Below are positions 1 through 10,277 of a stretch of DNA of 64,000 bases, piece by piece. The notes under the pieces were generated by a model. It did not search any database and was not told the origin of the DNA. It saw only the letters and a list, made by a program, of their open reading frames with translations. A program made the position numbers and the translations under genes. How positions within the stretch are numbered: position 1 is the stretch's first letter; each line of letters opens with the position of its first letter. The stretch is from Epiperipatus broadwayi (Eukaryota > Onychophora > Udeonychophora > Euonychophora > Peripatidae). Where the stretch lies: contig JAQFVV010000031.1 in assembly GCA_028023455.1 (NCBI GenBank), positions 4,032,001 through 4,096,000 on the forward strand, in the 5' to 3' direction.

Positions 1-655
1 TATGGAAACAAAAAAATGTCTTTATCAAACTAAATTCAACCCTTAAATTTAAACAATATCTTTAAATAACTTATTACAAGCTTTTTACTGTTTATATGAA
101 GGCTTGCAATGGTAGCATTTTTCTTGTAGTTATATGGTGGGTTATTTCCATTGTCCAATTAAATTGTTAAATAATTTTTAGAAAAATTCAAAATTTGTTT
201 ATAATTTTTCAAATACAATCAACTGTCAGTAATAATATATGAATAATACAAAACATAATTTTTAAGTGGCATTATTCTCTCTCTCATCTTCAAATATTTA
301 TGACATGAACAGTAGCAATCTAAAACAAGAATTAAACTGATGACTTTTAGATTTATGAATAGATAATTTAAAGTGACATTCTAATTAACTAGGCTCTTGG
401 GCTAAAGGGAATAGTTTATAGAATTTTATATAGTTATCTATTGAGGCTCTCCTGATTTCTTTATTTTTTTTAGTGCAAGATTTATGAATGGCTTCCAAAC
501 ATTATGAATTATTACATTAGGTTGATTTATGGTATTATTTGTTATTATCATATGAACTAATTCCTTTTTATTTTTTCCTCTCAGTTCACTATTTTTGTTT
601 TTGTCTAATCAGCTAATTTCATCAAATTATCTATCCCATTGAAAAACAAAAAGGT
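1..655. other. AT-rich intergenic DNA, no feature seen
   Basis: Very AT-rich sequence with short homopolymers. No open frame with a recognisable domain, no inverted terminal repeat and no tandem array was found. Confidence 0.6.
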
Positions 656-1010
656 ATAAAACTATGATTAAAAAGAAAAAGATAAATGTTTCTAAAGTAG
701 AAATATATATATACATTTAATTATAAAAACATTAACAATATTGGGCAAAGAGGAAAAGTGAGATGAATAAAATTTAAAGAAATTGTTCATAAAATAATGG
801 CCAATAATCTCATAAGTCAACATATTGTGATAATACATAAATTTTGAAAACCACTTTTAAACTTTGCAATTAAAAGAAAAAAATAGACAAATCAGGAGGT
901 AATTGTATAAAATTTCTGTTAAATGTTGTCTTTGACAGAATATTCTAGTTTGTTAAAGCATGACTTTAAATTCAATATTCTCACTTTAATTCTTATGCCA
1001 GAACACTAAA
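656..1010 (+). mobile_element. Penelope-like element 3' fragment with tRNA-like tail (copy C)
   Basis: This stretch aligns, with many substitutions, to the 3' end of the better preserved Penelope-like copy at 59085-59450. The shared blocks come in the same order: an A-rich block, the 14-mer cataagtcaacata (also seen near 59247), a gaaaaccactt-type block, the tgttgtctttgacagaat block, and finally aaattcaatattc. The coding part would be the end of the GIY-YIG region but has no open frame. The tail corresponds to the tRNA-like part of the other copy with its A box largely lost. I infer two independent insertions of one element type, since the order is kept but sequence identity is low. Confidence 0.55.
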
Positions 1011-1589
1011 ATAGAGAAAAGTATCATTCAAAATTTTGTAATATGAATCAATCTATGTGTTGTTGCTAATATTTAAAAAAATATAAACTTTGATTTTTTT
1101 TTTTTTTTCAAAAAGCATTTAACAATTCAAAAATAGAAATAATCCAACATATAAATATACTGCATGACTATTTACAGATACTTCTATTCAGAAAATTGCT
1201 TATAGAAAAATGATGAACAAAAGAGCATTGTTTATTAGACTAGCTGATTGATGATTAATGGGTAATTTTATGTTTGTACTTTCTTGTTTTACTGTCTAAC
1301 TAAAAATAAAAACAATCACCTGCCAATCAGTAATGGAATGACTAGCTTCATTTGAATGTGGACTGCCAGATGCCTGAAAAAAAAATCTTAGAAATTTCCA
1401 AATTCTACTTAGATTTAAATATGATGTGTTAACCTTTAAATGATGAGGTATATATATAAGCAAAATAATCAAATAATACATGAAAACTTGAAATATGCTA
1501 GTTGATATGAAAAGTTATAAGAAAAGAAAATTTTATTTATTTAATAGCACTAAACCAGCATTCAGCGAATTCTTACCAGTATCATAATG
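1011..1589. other. AT-rich DNA, no feature seen
   Basis: Contains a T-run near 1095-1110 and scattered short A/T runs. No domain-bearing frame or repeat structure was recognised. Confidence 0.5.
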
Positions 1590-2900
1590 CAGAATAAAAC
1601 CTCACAGTTCAGAGACTAAATGTATAGGGGATAAGAAATATGTAAATTTGTTTCAGTATGGAAATTATGTTCCATTTATTTGAAAGTTGAGTGCAAGAGT
1701 TCTTTCTGTTAATTGAATGCAGTTCCCTTAAATTTTCCCATGCTTCTTTAAATTTTCTTTTTCTATTGTTCCTCTCTATGCAAACTGTTTTAACATTCAA
1801 TGGAGAAAAAATGTGTCCCATAGTCAACTCATATTCAACAAATATTGACTTGTGTTTGCAACTTGATTTTGCATTTTTATATAAATAGGTGTGCTGAACA
1901 ATTCTCATCGACCTATTAGCATGAGATTTTCCATAGTACACTGTACTGCATGAGTGGGCAGGACATGAGATCTTATATACTATTTGGACAGCATGTTTAA
2001 AAGGAGTTTTATCTTGAGTGTTATTTAGAAAGTTGTTGAGAGGAGGTAATCTAAATCCTACTCTAAATGTGTCTGTGCAGATTTTTCAGAGTTTTGTTGA
2101 AATATAAGAGTTGTATAGAAGGCTGATCCATGTTTCTGGCCAAGTTGTTGTTTTTGCGAACTTTGTTGATGCTCTCATAAACATTTTATATAATTTTAAT
2201 TAATTTAGTATGATTATATCCAATTTTCATTAGATTTAATATATAATTCAATGTTAGCTTTTCTATCTGCCTTATATTTATATAGTTTTCTGTTTCTGTG
2301 TAAGAAATCCTCAAGGCTTGCCATTTTGTGTTTGAATGGAAAACTTGATTACGAATGGATGACTTTGCTAACTTGAATTGGTTTTACATTCATCATAAAA
2401 TTGAGAGCATCTTTGTTCTTTTGGATACGTAAGTCCAAAAAGGTTATACTTTGGTTTATGTCATCTTTAGTAATCCACCGATGCTCTGTCTAGTTCTGCA
2501 TGAATATTAATAATTTTGTGCTCTGCAATGCATATAAATATGTTATCAATGTTTCTAATATATAAAACATTTATTGAAGGGTCCAAATATTTAGGTAAGA
2601 TGAGGCTTTTAAATTTTGAAAAAACCAGGCTGATAATAACTCTGCTGAACAGCAGTCCCATGGACCATCCACTTATCGTTTGGTAAAACTTGCCCTAGTC
2701 ACAAGCAATTATTTCGTTGTTAATCCATTTCAAAACTTCAGTTATGAAATCTTTCCTGTGTTGATTGTAATTAATTTGCTGCAAAACTTCCTATAATGGA
2801 AAGTTCTCTAGGCATCGAGCTTCTTTATGTCTAACGAGACTAGTGTGTTGCAACCTAATTTGAATTGCTGACTTTGTTTATTGATTTAATGTAATTCTTA
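1590..2900 (-). pseudogene. Penelope-like element, reverse transcriptase plus GIY-YIG endonuclease, decayed (copy A)
   Basis: Minus-strand reading shows a Penelope-type reverse transcriptase followed by a GIY-YIG nuclease, the domain order of endonuclease-bearing Penelope-like elements. The RT part (about 2830-2465) contains a GKFYQTISGWSMG-type stretch matching the FY...G.PMGSPLSP region. It then shows IRNIDNIFICI where the YxDD box belongs, so the catalytic aspartate pair is damaged. A frameshift follows, and an ITFLDLRIQKNKD-type stretch is read in another frame. The C-terminal part (about 2010-1609) has VYKISCP, YYGKSHANRSMRI, and a conserved CIERNNRKRKFKEAWENL end. Stops at several points break every frame. 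Such elements normally move by target-primed reverse transcription in the nucleus. This copy cannot encode a working protein. It belongs to a different lineage from the copies at 6.5 and 58 kb. Confidence 0.8.
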
Positions 2901-4073
2901 TTAATAAATAGATATTACAGTTATCGATAGTAATGATTGCTTATAGACTGATATAAATAATACTTATAATATATGCTGAAATAGAAATCTTATAGGTTAA
3001 ATGATAATTTAAAATGTAACGTAAAAATATAGGTACTTTTGCAAAATCACTCTTTTAATTTAATTAGACATGACAAAACTTTATTATAGTTAAAGAATAC
3101 TTAATAATTAATAGAAATTACAAAGATTACAATATTTTCAATCCCCCTCTCCTTCTTTCTCTGTCTTTTTATTTTTTTAAAAGCTCACACTTCAATCAAT
3201 CAAATTATTAAAAAACTAGGAGTGAAGTCTTCCACTAATGCGTTTAATTAATGTAATTACGATACAACATGATTAATTTCCCTTTTCAATTACAATTAAT
3301 AGATTTAATACTTTAAAAAAAAAAACAATTTATGCATATAAGAATATTAATATAAAGAAATTAATATGAAAAAATTCATTGGTATCAAGAATTTTTAGGT
3401 TTCAAAGGAAATTTATTCAGGAAAAAAATTAAAAATAAATATATACTTAGTTATATAAGATAACTAATTGAGATTACATTATATGTATATATGTAAAGGT
3501 TACAGTAATTAGTAAGAGAACCAGAATGATTTAGTGACCACGATGAAAATAAGAGATAAGAATAACTAACTCATTACAGGTTGGAAATCTGCTTTATGAG
3601 AATCCAAGATGCTGCATATATATCAAAATAAAGCATTACATAACTGTTTTAATAAAATAAAATAAAAATTGTCCATTAAATAGTCAATTCAAAGAAAAGT
3701 TTTTTTTAAATACCTGTTTTATTTTTTAGTTAAGAATAGCTAGGTAAGCATTTATAGACCAATATAGAATAGTTAACTAGATTATCTATGCTCTATTATA
3801 TGATTTATATAGCTATAAAAGAAAAATGGCAATAAAATTTTATAATGCTTAAAATTTTTAAGATATATAGAGGTTAATTATGAATACCCAATAAGAAGTG
3901 CTTGAACAAGATTACCTCCTGCTTCTTTGTAGCATAAATTGTTGATGTGTTGAACAATTAAATACTGTTCCCAATACAAATAGTCACTTGCATTCTTTTT
4001 CAGTTACTTTTATTTATTTTCATTTTAACTTTAAATGTGGTCTCTTTTTAGTGTATAAGACATTAATGCTAAG
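2901..4073. other. AT-rich intergenic DNA, no feature seen
   Basis: Simple A/T runs and short TA stretches only. No recognisable coding domain or terminal repeat. Confidence 0.5.
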
Positions 4074-4553
4074 AAAGCAATGATTGAAAACAGGCAAAAC
4101 TCACTATACGTATTGCCACACACAGCTAGCTAGAGTAATAAGACACCAAAGTGTATGGATACTGAACTGAGTTCAGATCCATATGACTATATAAGCTAAT
4201 GGGCTTGGATTGAAAACATTAAGGTGTTTTCAATTTAAGACTCATAGTTTTGTAGTTAAGTGGAAATAAAAGGTGGCTGCTGGAGGGTTGCATTAAATGC
4301 TAAGATCTAGGTGCAGTGCTCTCAGTTCCAAGGCTCCTCACTGACGAAGGACACAAGCCAAAAATTAGTCTGGGGATATTATATTAGTAGGCACTAGATG
4401 GTGATTTTATACACAAGCCTTCTGGCATCCATTGATTACTCTAGCTTGCTGTGTGTGGCAATACGTATAGTGCGTTTTGCCAGTTTTAAAAGTTATACAC
4501 AAGCATAAGAAGTGGTGGTCATGTGATATTTATTGGCTTAAAAGCAATGATTG
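4074..4553 (+). mobile_element. Hairpin-type short element with 13-bp target duplication
   Basis: The 13-mer aaagcaatgattg occurs exactly at 4074-4086 and again at 4541-4553, flanking a 454-bp insert. The insert begins and nearly ends in an inverted repeat of about 54 bp (left about 4087-4139, right about 4434-4488) containing ctatacgtattgccacacac, with only a few mismatches. After the right arm there is a non-palindromic tail of about 50 bp before the second direct repeat. No protein is encoded. A 13-bp duplication is long for a typical cut-and-paste element and typical of LINE-mediated retroposition. The interior contains a decayed hammerhead-like core (separate entry). Confidence 0.65.
4335..4376 (+). 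ncRNA. Decayed hammerhead ribozyme core
   Basis: The core box ctgacga is at 4341-4347. Six bases directly upstream (4335-4340, tcctca) pair with the six bases after a GTC cleavage-type triplet (4368-4370), that is 4371-4376 tgggga, giving a helix I with one G-U pair. Between them, ggacacaagcc should form stem II, but its 3' strand and the invariant GAAA are not present as expected; aaaaa stands there. I infer a former type I hammerhead disabled by a small deletion and point changes. Confidence 0.45.
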
Positions 4554-5422
4554 TTGAAAATTAGAAGGCTTAATTAAGGATTTTGCATGAGTCAGCTTGA
4601 AACTACATTTAAAGCAGAGTTTCAATTCAGATTTGTTTGGTAAGCTTATTTAGAGATCCCCCTATCTATCATATAAGTGGAAGAACATAGAAAAGTTGAT
4701 CTAAAAATATTGTCTCATACTGGATCTGTTGTCATTTCTGGTGAATCATTTATCAAAATAATGATTATAAAATCATTTAATGATATTTTTTTTTAAAAAA
4801 TAAATCCTATAGAATGTGAAAACTGTTTGATATAACAAAATTTAATAAATGATAGCATTTGTAGCTAAAGAGCAGTGAATGTTAAGATTGATGTAGTTTA
4901 TTGTAGTAAAACTCATCTTTTAAAGGAATCAAATTTAATTATAGATGATTACTTTTTTTTTTTTTTTGGAAAAGTCAGATCATGGAATAAAAAGAGAATT
5001 CATGACATTATATTTGGAATCTTGTACTCTTGCAATTCCTAGTTGTATTAATCAATGGCTAATAATTATAAAATTTGTTTTGCAAACTGATAACATTTTA
5101 TCAGTGTTTAAGTTCCAATATTAGTTATAGAATGTTAAATGAAGAAAATATACATTTCTTGTTAGATATTGATTATATTAACATCTTTAAAATATTTAGT
5201 CTTTCCTTTTCAAGACATAATGCCAATTTTGGTAGAAACAATAATTGTCATCTCAAAGATATTGCAAATAATGTTATTAGTTCTATAAAATTAAATGGTC
5301 TACAATTATTGAATTTTTGCATAACTCATATGGTGACTATCAAAAACACTTTGTTTTAGACAGTCATATTGGTGTAAAAAAACTTGGATATTGGATTGTT
5401 ATAGTTATGGGTCTGAATAAGA
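4554..5422. other. AT-rich DNA, no feature seen
   Basis: An open frame of about 94 codons at 5075-5359 begins at a TTG codon, has no recognisable domain and is taken as chance. A T-run lies at about 4952-4968. Confidence 0.5.
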
Positions 5423-5634
5423 TTTGAAATACAGGCATTCTTATAATTGGAACTTTAATTTTAAATATAGGGGATTTGGTTCAGCACAAAATATGTACAT
5501 TGGTGATTATTTATCTTTTCTACATGTATGTGATCATGTGTATCAGTAGAGATAGTGTGGATGGTTGAAGGTTTCTTGAAAGTCTGAGTTCAAATCCCCT
5601 ATATTTACAACTAAGTTCCTGTATTTCAAATCTT
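5423..5634. repeat. Inverted repeat around the first ribozyme-repeat unit
   Basis: The arm gatttgaaatacagg...aaatataggggattt (5423-5478) is the reverse complement of aaatcccctatattt...cctgtatttcaaatc (5593-5634), with about 15 extra bases in the left arm. The inner 15 bp pair perfectly. The left arm is therefore an inverted fragment of the repeat unit placed head to head with the direct copy. Confidence 0.65.
5553..5597 (+). promoter_or_regulatory. tRNA-like Pol III A and B boxes, copy 1
   Basis: The A box like tagtgtggatgg is at 5553-5564 and the B box gagttcaaatcc at 5586-5597. The latter fits GGTTCRANTCC with one or two differences. Spacing is that of a tRNA gene without an intron. Confidence 0.5.
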
Positions 5635-5896
5635 ACACATTAAGCCTGTATCCAGCCTATCCCTCTGCTATGTATTTAAATGGATACTGCCCTATAAATA
5701 AGGATCAGAGTGATTTTAGGTCAACATGGGCATAAAAGCAATATTGGCATCAGCATGGGATTTGAGATTCTATTATCAGATTTTCAATGGTATGGATGGC
5801 TGAAAAGTTGGAGTGAATTGAAGCTTGTCCATTAAAATATAAAAATTTGTTATCTTAATATAAACTGAGCACTGATTATATTTATGCGTGAGAGAT

Positions 5897-5957
5897 GATA
5901 ATCTGGACCAACTGATGAGTGCTGGTTCAGCATGAAATACCTATATTATTGATTATT
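5897..5957 (+). ncRNA. Type I hammerhead self-cleaving ribozyme candidate
   Basis: All hammerhead parts are found in order. Helix I distal strand gataatc (5897-5903) pairs with gattatt (5951-5957), 7 pairs including one G-U. A three-base bulge (5904-5906) sits where type I ribozymes carry their tertiary-contact loop. Proximal helix I is accaa (5907-5911) with ttatt (5946-5950), which has two mismatches; the first repeat copy has ttggt here, which would pair completely. The core ctgatga is at 5912-5918. Stem II is gtgctg/cagcat (5919-5924, 5928-5933) with a three-base loop. gaa is at 5934-5936, then a37 and t38 pair with a43 and t44 as a very short stem III. The cleavage triplet is ATA at 5943-5945. 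The mismatches suggest this copy is weakened. Confidence 0.65.
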
Positions 5958-6002
5958 TATCTTTTCTACATGTGTGTGGTCATGAGTATCAGTAGTATGA
6001 AA

Positions 6003-6047
6003 TAGTGCGATGGTTGATGGTTTCCTTAAAAGACTGAGTTCAAATCT
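6003..6047 (+). promoter_or_regulatory. tRNA-like Pol III A and B boxes, copy 2
   Basis: The A-box-like tagtgcgatgg is at 6003-6013 and the B-box-like gagttcaaatct at 6036-6047. It lies about 45 bases downstream of the hammerhead fold, as in copy 1. Confidence 0.45.
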
Positions 6048-6060
6048 CCTATATTTGTGA

Positions 6061-6535
6061 ATCTGAATGTAAAAGAAATTGGTATTAAACAAGCAATTAC
6101 AGACACAGATTATTATAACAATCAAAAACTAGTGCACTTCAAAGTTAAAATGATAGTTGCATTTAAAAAAATAGTTTATTTCTAATATATTCATATAAAA
6201 TTTGATAATTATTTTTTATACATCTAATATTTTAACATTTTATTACGTATTAGAATTTTCCACTTGAATTTTCAATTTTAGTGATTTGATTTAAAAAATA
6301 TGAGACATTTTTAATTTGATAAAATAATAAATTGAATATGGAACTTCAAAAAAAAATATAAAAATTTAAAAATAACAGCAAATAACAAAAAAGCTTAAAT
6401 CTTCAGATTGTTTTATTAGTGCATGTAAATAACATATGGATCTGAAAAATTATATAATATTAAATCCATGGATAGAATTTTTTATATGATAATGATAATC
6501 ATTCACACAGGAAGAAAACTTTAATTACATTGTGA
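6061..6535. other. AT-rich DNA, no feature seen
   Basis: No domain, repeat or promoter feature recognised between the ribozyme repeat and the GIY-YIG fragment. Confidence 0.5.
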
Positions 6536-6845
6536 ATAATGATACCAAAATTTAAATGATGCTTTGTAATTGAAATTCCATGTGGAGTTTGACCACATTC
6601 TTACATTGGACAGACCAATCACAGAATAAATATAAGAAAGAATGCATTTGGGTAGTTAGAGAAAAATCCAATTCATCAGCCATTTATTCACACATAAAAT
6701 TATCTAATCATAACATCAATTTTAATAAAACACATTCTGGAAAAAATTGAACAATATGATCAGAGACTGCTATGGGAAGCTATAGAGATTTTTAAAAAGG
6801 ATAAATGAGAAATGTCAATTGAAGTGAATTAACAATATTTGGAAA
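6536..6845 (+). pseudogene. GIY-YIG endonuclease fragment of a Penelope-like element (copy D)
   Basis: One frame from about 6568 reads a YEIPC-like start, then HSYIGQTNHRINIRKN (the YIG half of a GIY-YIG nuclease with the following arginine motif). An ILEKIEQYDQRLLWEAIEIFKKDK-like end follows, resembling the conserved glutamate-bearing tail of these domains. At least five in-frame stops interrupt it. No reverse transcriptase was found upstream. The motif details differ from the copies at 1.6 and 59 kb, so this is a third lineage. It lies about 500 bp downstream of the hammerhead repeat; Penelope-like elements are known to carry hammerheads in their terminal repeats, but linkage here is not proven. 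Confidence 0.65.
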
Positions 6846-8046
6846 AAGCTATTGGAGGGTAAAATATTTTTAAAACTTCTCAGCCAATAGAATTTGAGTA
6901 CAAAGAGGAAACAACAAAAGAAAAAAAGAACAATTTTAAATCCATCACACACATTATTATGATTTGAGAAAGAAGCTCTGAGAAAAATACTTATTATTGT
7001 ATTCCTACATGGCAGCTCCTGGAAATAATACTATGAATTCATCATTTATCCATGAGAATATTAGAATTAATATATATATAATTACTCATTTAGATCTGAA
7101 CAAAGATATTCAATTTAATAAAGTTAAAACAGCTCTTTGTAATCTTAAAGATGGAAAGCTGCTTACTCTGAAGAGGCAGCTGAAAAAAAATGTAAATAAC
7201 TATGATATATTAACTTAAAAACTACTGTAAACTTTTTAGGAATTGTTAAAACTTGCAGTAATTATTGTAAAATATTATTCTTATTCACAATGCCAAAAAT
7301 AATTTCTAGGATTTTGTTGAGATAAATTACTGTCAATCTTAGATGTGGATTTAATAAATCAATATATTTGTATATACTTTAGGCATGACAAATGCAAGAA
7401 AAATTCCTGACGTATATATGTAAATTATACATTGGTGTGATTATTGATATTAGGCTTTCATATTTTTAAATTGGGAGTATCAATTTTATAATAACCATAC
7501 AAAGAATTATAATAGTAAATTTCAGCTTTTGATTTCTTCCTAGAATAATCTTAATCATTTTATAAGATGCTGCTATTAGTTTCCTAGATGCACTGTCTCC
7601 ACTATAACTTGGAAGCTTCTGATATCAACCTACCAAATCATGGATGTCAAATGCAATCTCCAGATTATAACTCTTACATTAAGATGGCCACATTTTTAAA
7701 TACAATATATGATTCAATACAGAATATACTCTCAAAGAATAAAGATTATACTGGACATAAAATTTAACAATAATTTAATGTATGAAAAATATGAAATTAA
7801 TAATGTGGCAAATACTGATTATTATAGAACAATTCAAATATATATGTCTGTAATATTAAGTAAATGTTAAAATTATTATAAAAAAGACTAATAGTTAAAT
7901 TTGTTACTTGTTTTAATTTACCAAAAGGCAATACAAAAATATGTATGTATTTCACAATGACATTTTTAAAAAAAATCATCAATATTAAATTTATAGTCAA
8001 TCTATCTATTTCTATATTATCTATATTGCTATATCTTTGTATTTCT
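6846..8046. other. AT-rich DNA, no feature seen
   Basis: A frame of 73 codons at 6997-7218 starts at TTG and has no recognisable domain. The block ends in short CTATAT repeats next to the E1 target site. Confidence 0.5.
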
Positions 8047-8464
8047 ATATTGTGACCGGACCGCCGTACAACCGTTTTATTACCTCAGTTGTAACAATTT
8101 TCTGATGAGCATGCTGTAGGAAGGAACTATCAATTGACATTCCTAATGCAGATGTTAATGGCACCTACAACAATATTTCCTGCTCATCAGAGGATGTAGT
8201 ATAATAGAGACTGGGAACATCTAAACATTTATATGTTTGGTTTTCCAAACAGCGCCATTAGAGTTCTGTCTTACTACAACCTGACTGGCCTTGGTCTAGC
8301 TATGTCAGACGTAGCTCAGAGAACATGAGATTCTCATGAACCAGTGCCATAATTGGTGGGTGATGTGATAGATAAACAAAATAGAATTGGATAACTGGAC
8401 AACCAATTTAATTTTTAGTAACAAAAAAAATTTATTAGATAACAATTAATTTGCAATTTCAACA

Positions 8465-9030
8465 ATAGTTCATTAATTCCTCTATGAGAATAAACTTGTA
8501 AACATTCTGGTTTAGTAATAATTCATTTTGAATTCATTTAATAGTTCATTTTGAATTCACTTGAGAGGAGAAAATTATGAATATCCTAATTCAATGATAT
8601 TTCATTAATTCTTTTATGGGAAAAAGCTTGGGATTATTCTGATTTAACAATAATTCATTCCGAATTCATTTAATAGTTCATTTTGACTTCACTTGAGAGA
8701 AGAAAATTATGAATATCCTAATTCAATGATAGTTCATTAATTCTTTTATGGGAAAAAGCTTGGGATTATTCTGATTTAACAATAATTCATTCCGAATTCA
8801 TTTAATAGTTCATTTTGACTTCACTTGAGAGAAGAAAATTATGAATATCCTAATTCAATGATAGTTCATTAATTCTTTTATGGGAAAAAGCTTGGGATTA
8901 TTCTGATTTAACAATAATTCATTCCGAATTCATTTGATAGTTCATTTTGAATTCACTTGAGAGAAGAAAATTATGAATATCCTAATTCAATGATAGTTCA
9001 TTAATTCCTTTGTGAGAAGAAATTTGGTAG
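8465..9030. repeat. 132-bp minisatellite within E1 3' LTR
   Basis: Unit begins near ttcattaattc and contains aattatgaatatcctaattc and ttcattttgacttcacttg. About four units, nearly identical in the centre and diverged at the outer unit. Confidence 0.85.
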
Positions 9031-9059
9031 TAATTAAACATTTATGATTTATATAACAT

Positions 9060-9590
9060 TTCGTTATCTTATCATTTGATAATTAAAACATTCATACTCT
9101 AGCCAAGTATGGAAGTATATTTTTACACATAATCTTTGTGACATTATAGTAAATTTAGAAGCAGATAAGTATTTATGATTTATAGAGTATCTTATCATTT
9201 GATAATTGAGGCATTTATATTTTCGCCAAATGTAGAAGCATATCCTCACACATAAACTTTATTACATTACAATGAGTTTAAAAGCAGTTAAATATTTATG
9301 ATTTATAGAGTATTTATCATTTGATAATTGAGGCATTTATATTTTAGCCAAATGTAGAAGCATATTCTTACACATAAACTTTATTACATTACAATGAGTT
9401 TAAAAGCAGTTAAATATTTATGATTTATAGAGTATTTATCATTTGATAATTGAGGCATTTATATTTTAGCCAAATGTAGAAGCATATCCTCACACATAAA
9501 CTTTATTACATTACAATGAGTTTAAAAGCAGTTAAATACTTATGATTTATAGAGTATTTATCATTTGATAATTGAGGCATTTATAGTTTA
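9060..9590. repeat. 122-bp minisatellite within E1 3' LTR
   Basis: About five units marked by atcatttgataattgaggc and tacattacaatgagttt. The unit nearest the 132-bp array is diverged. Frames translated from it are by-products of the repeat. Confidence 0.85.
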
Positions 9591-10277
9591 TACAATAATT
9601 CATTCAAGGTAAGAACCTTATAAGCAGTCAAGCATTTATAATTCGGTCAAACATAAAAATATAATAAAGATGTCTTAATATTTATTGAACAAATTCTACG
9701 CAATTAGTTCGAAAATTCACTTTGTAATATTTGATTATTATGTTTTAGTATTTTATAAAAATTACCTTCCAGTTTTACGGTCCACTTTATTCAAACGAAG
9801 GCGGGTTATTTTATTAATGGAAAGTCATGGCACAGCGTGGAGAGAGTGAAGCTCTTAATTTATTCCAGTTTCATTATAATTTCTCTAGTAAAACTTTTTA
9901 TTTTTATTTTCACGTTTTGTTAAAGCCCTCTGTGTAAGACGATAGAGAGAAAAAAAAATTTCTTCTTTCTTCAACGACGTGTCTAATTTGAATACTGCCT
10001 CAGTTTAACTCAAGTATCCTTTTTCTTTCTTTTTAATGATTGGATAATTAATTTCTTTCTTTTTTTTATTGAGACAGATAAAAAAAAAAAAAAAATAAGA
10101 CGATATAACATTCTATTTAAATCCATCAATACTAAAAATCAAAATTATGATTTTATTTTTCATTTTTAAAGAATCACAACTTTATTGCGTTTCCAATTAG
10201 ACTGAATCACGCTAGACGTTATTGAATGGGGGGGGGATCTTTTGCATAAATATATGAAAGACAGTATATCTGTCACA

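Larger units (their letters stand above)
5423..6060 (+). mobile_element. Retrozyme-like tandem repeat with hammerhead and tRNA-like Pol III boxes
   Basis: Two direct copies of one unit follow each other. From the ttcagca motif (5480 and 5926) onward they share the tgattatttatcttttctacatg block, a tcagta block, and the A-box/B-box segment ending in gagttcaaatc followed by ctatattt. Unit length measured between equivalent points is about 446 bp. The second copy carries a full hammerhead fold at 5897-5957. The first copy starts inside the ribozyme, so only its 3' half remains. Related pieces lie at 52305-52400 (middle of the unit) and at the end of the window (minus strand). There is no protein. 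This combination matches the design of Sm-alpha type and retrozyme retroposons; the assignment is inference from structure. Confidence 0.65.
8051..10277 (-). repeat. E1 3' LTR (2227 bp)
   Basis: It matches the reverse complement of the E2 LTRs and the direct sequence of 23747-26108. It contains the conserved LTR-end block with the CTGATGAGCA inverted repeat (8100-8190), the 132-bp array (8465-9030), the 122-bp array (9060-9590) and an AT-rich U3 start with a G-run (10225-10240). The inner end tgtcaca abuts the purine tract of the element. Confidence 0.85.

Noticed and set aside
5075-5359. 94-codon plus frame
   Set aside because: Starts at TTG, is AT-driven (Ile, Asn, Phe, Leu rich), and shows no domain or conserved neighbour.
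9064-9249. 61-codon frames with the same sequence at 9064-9249, 21479-21664 and 24896-25081
   Set aside because: They are translations of the 122-bp LTR minisatellite; identical because the DNA repeats, and broken in the other units.
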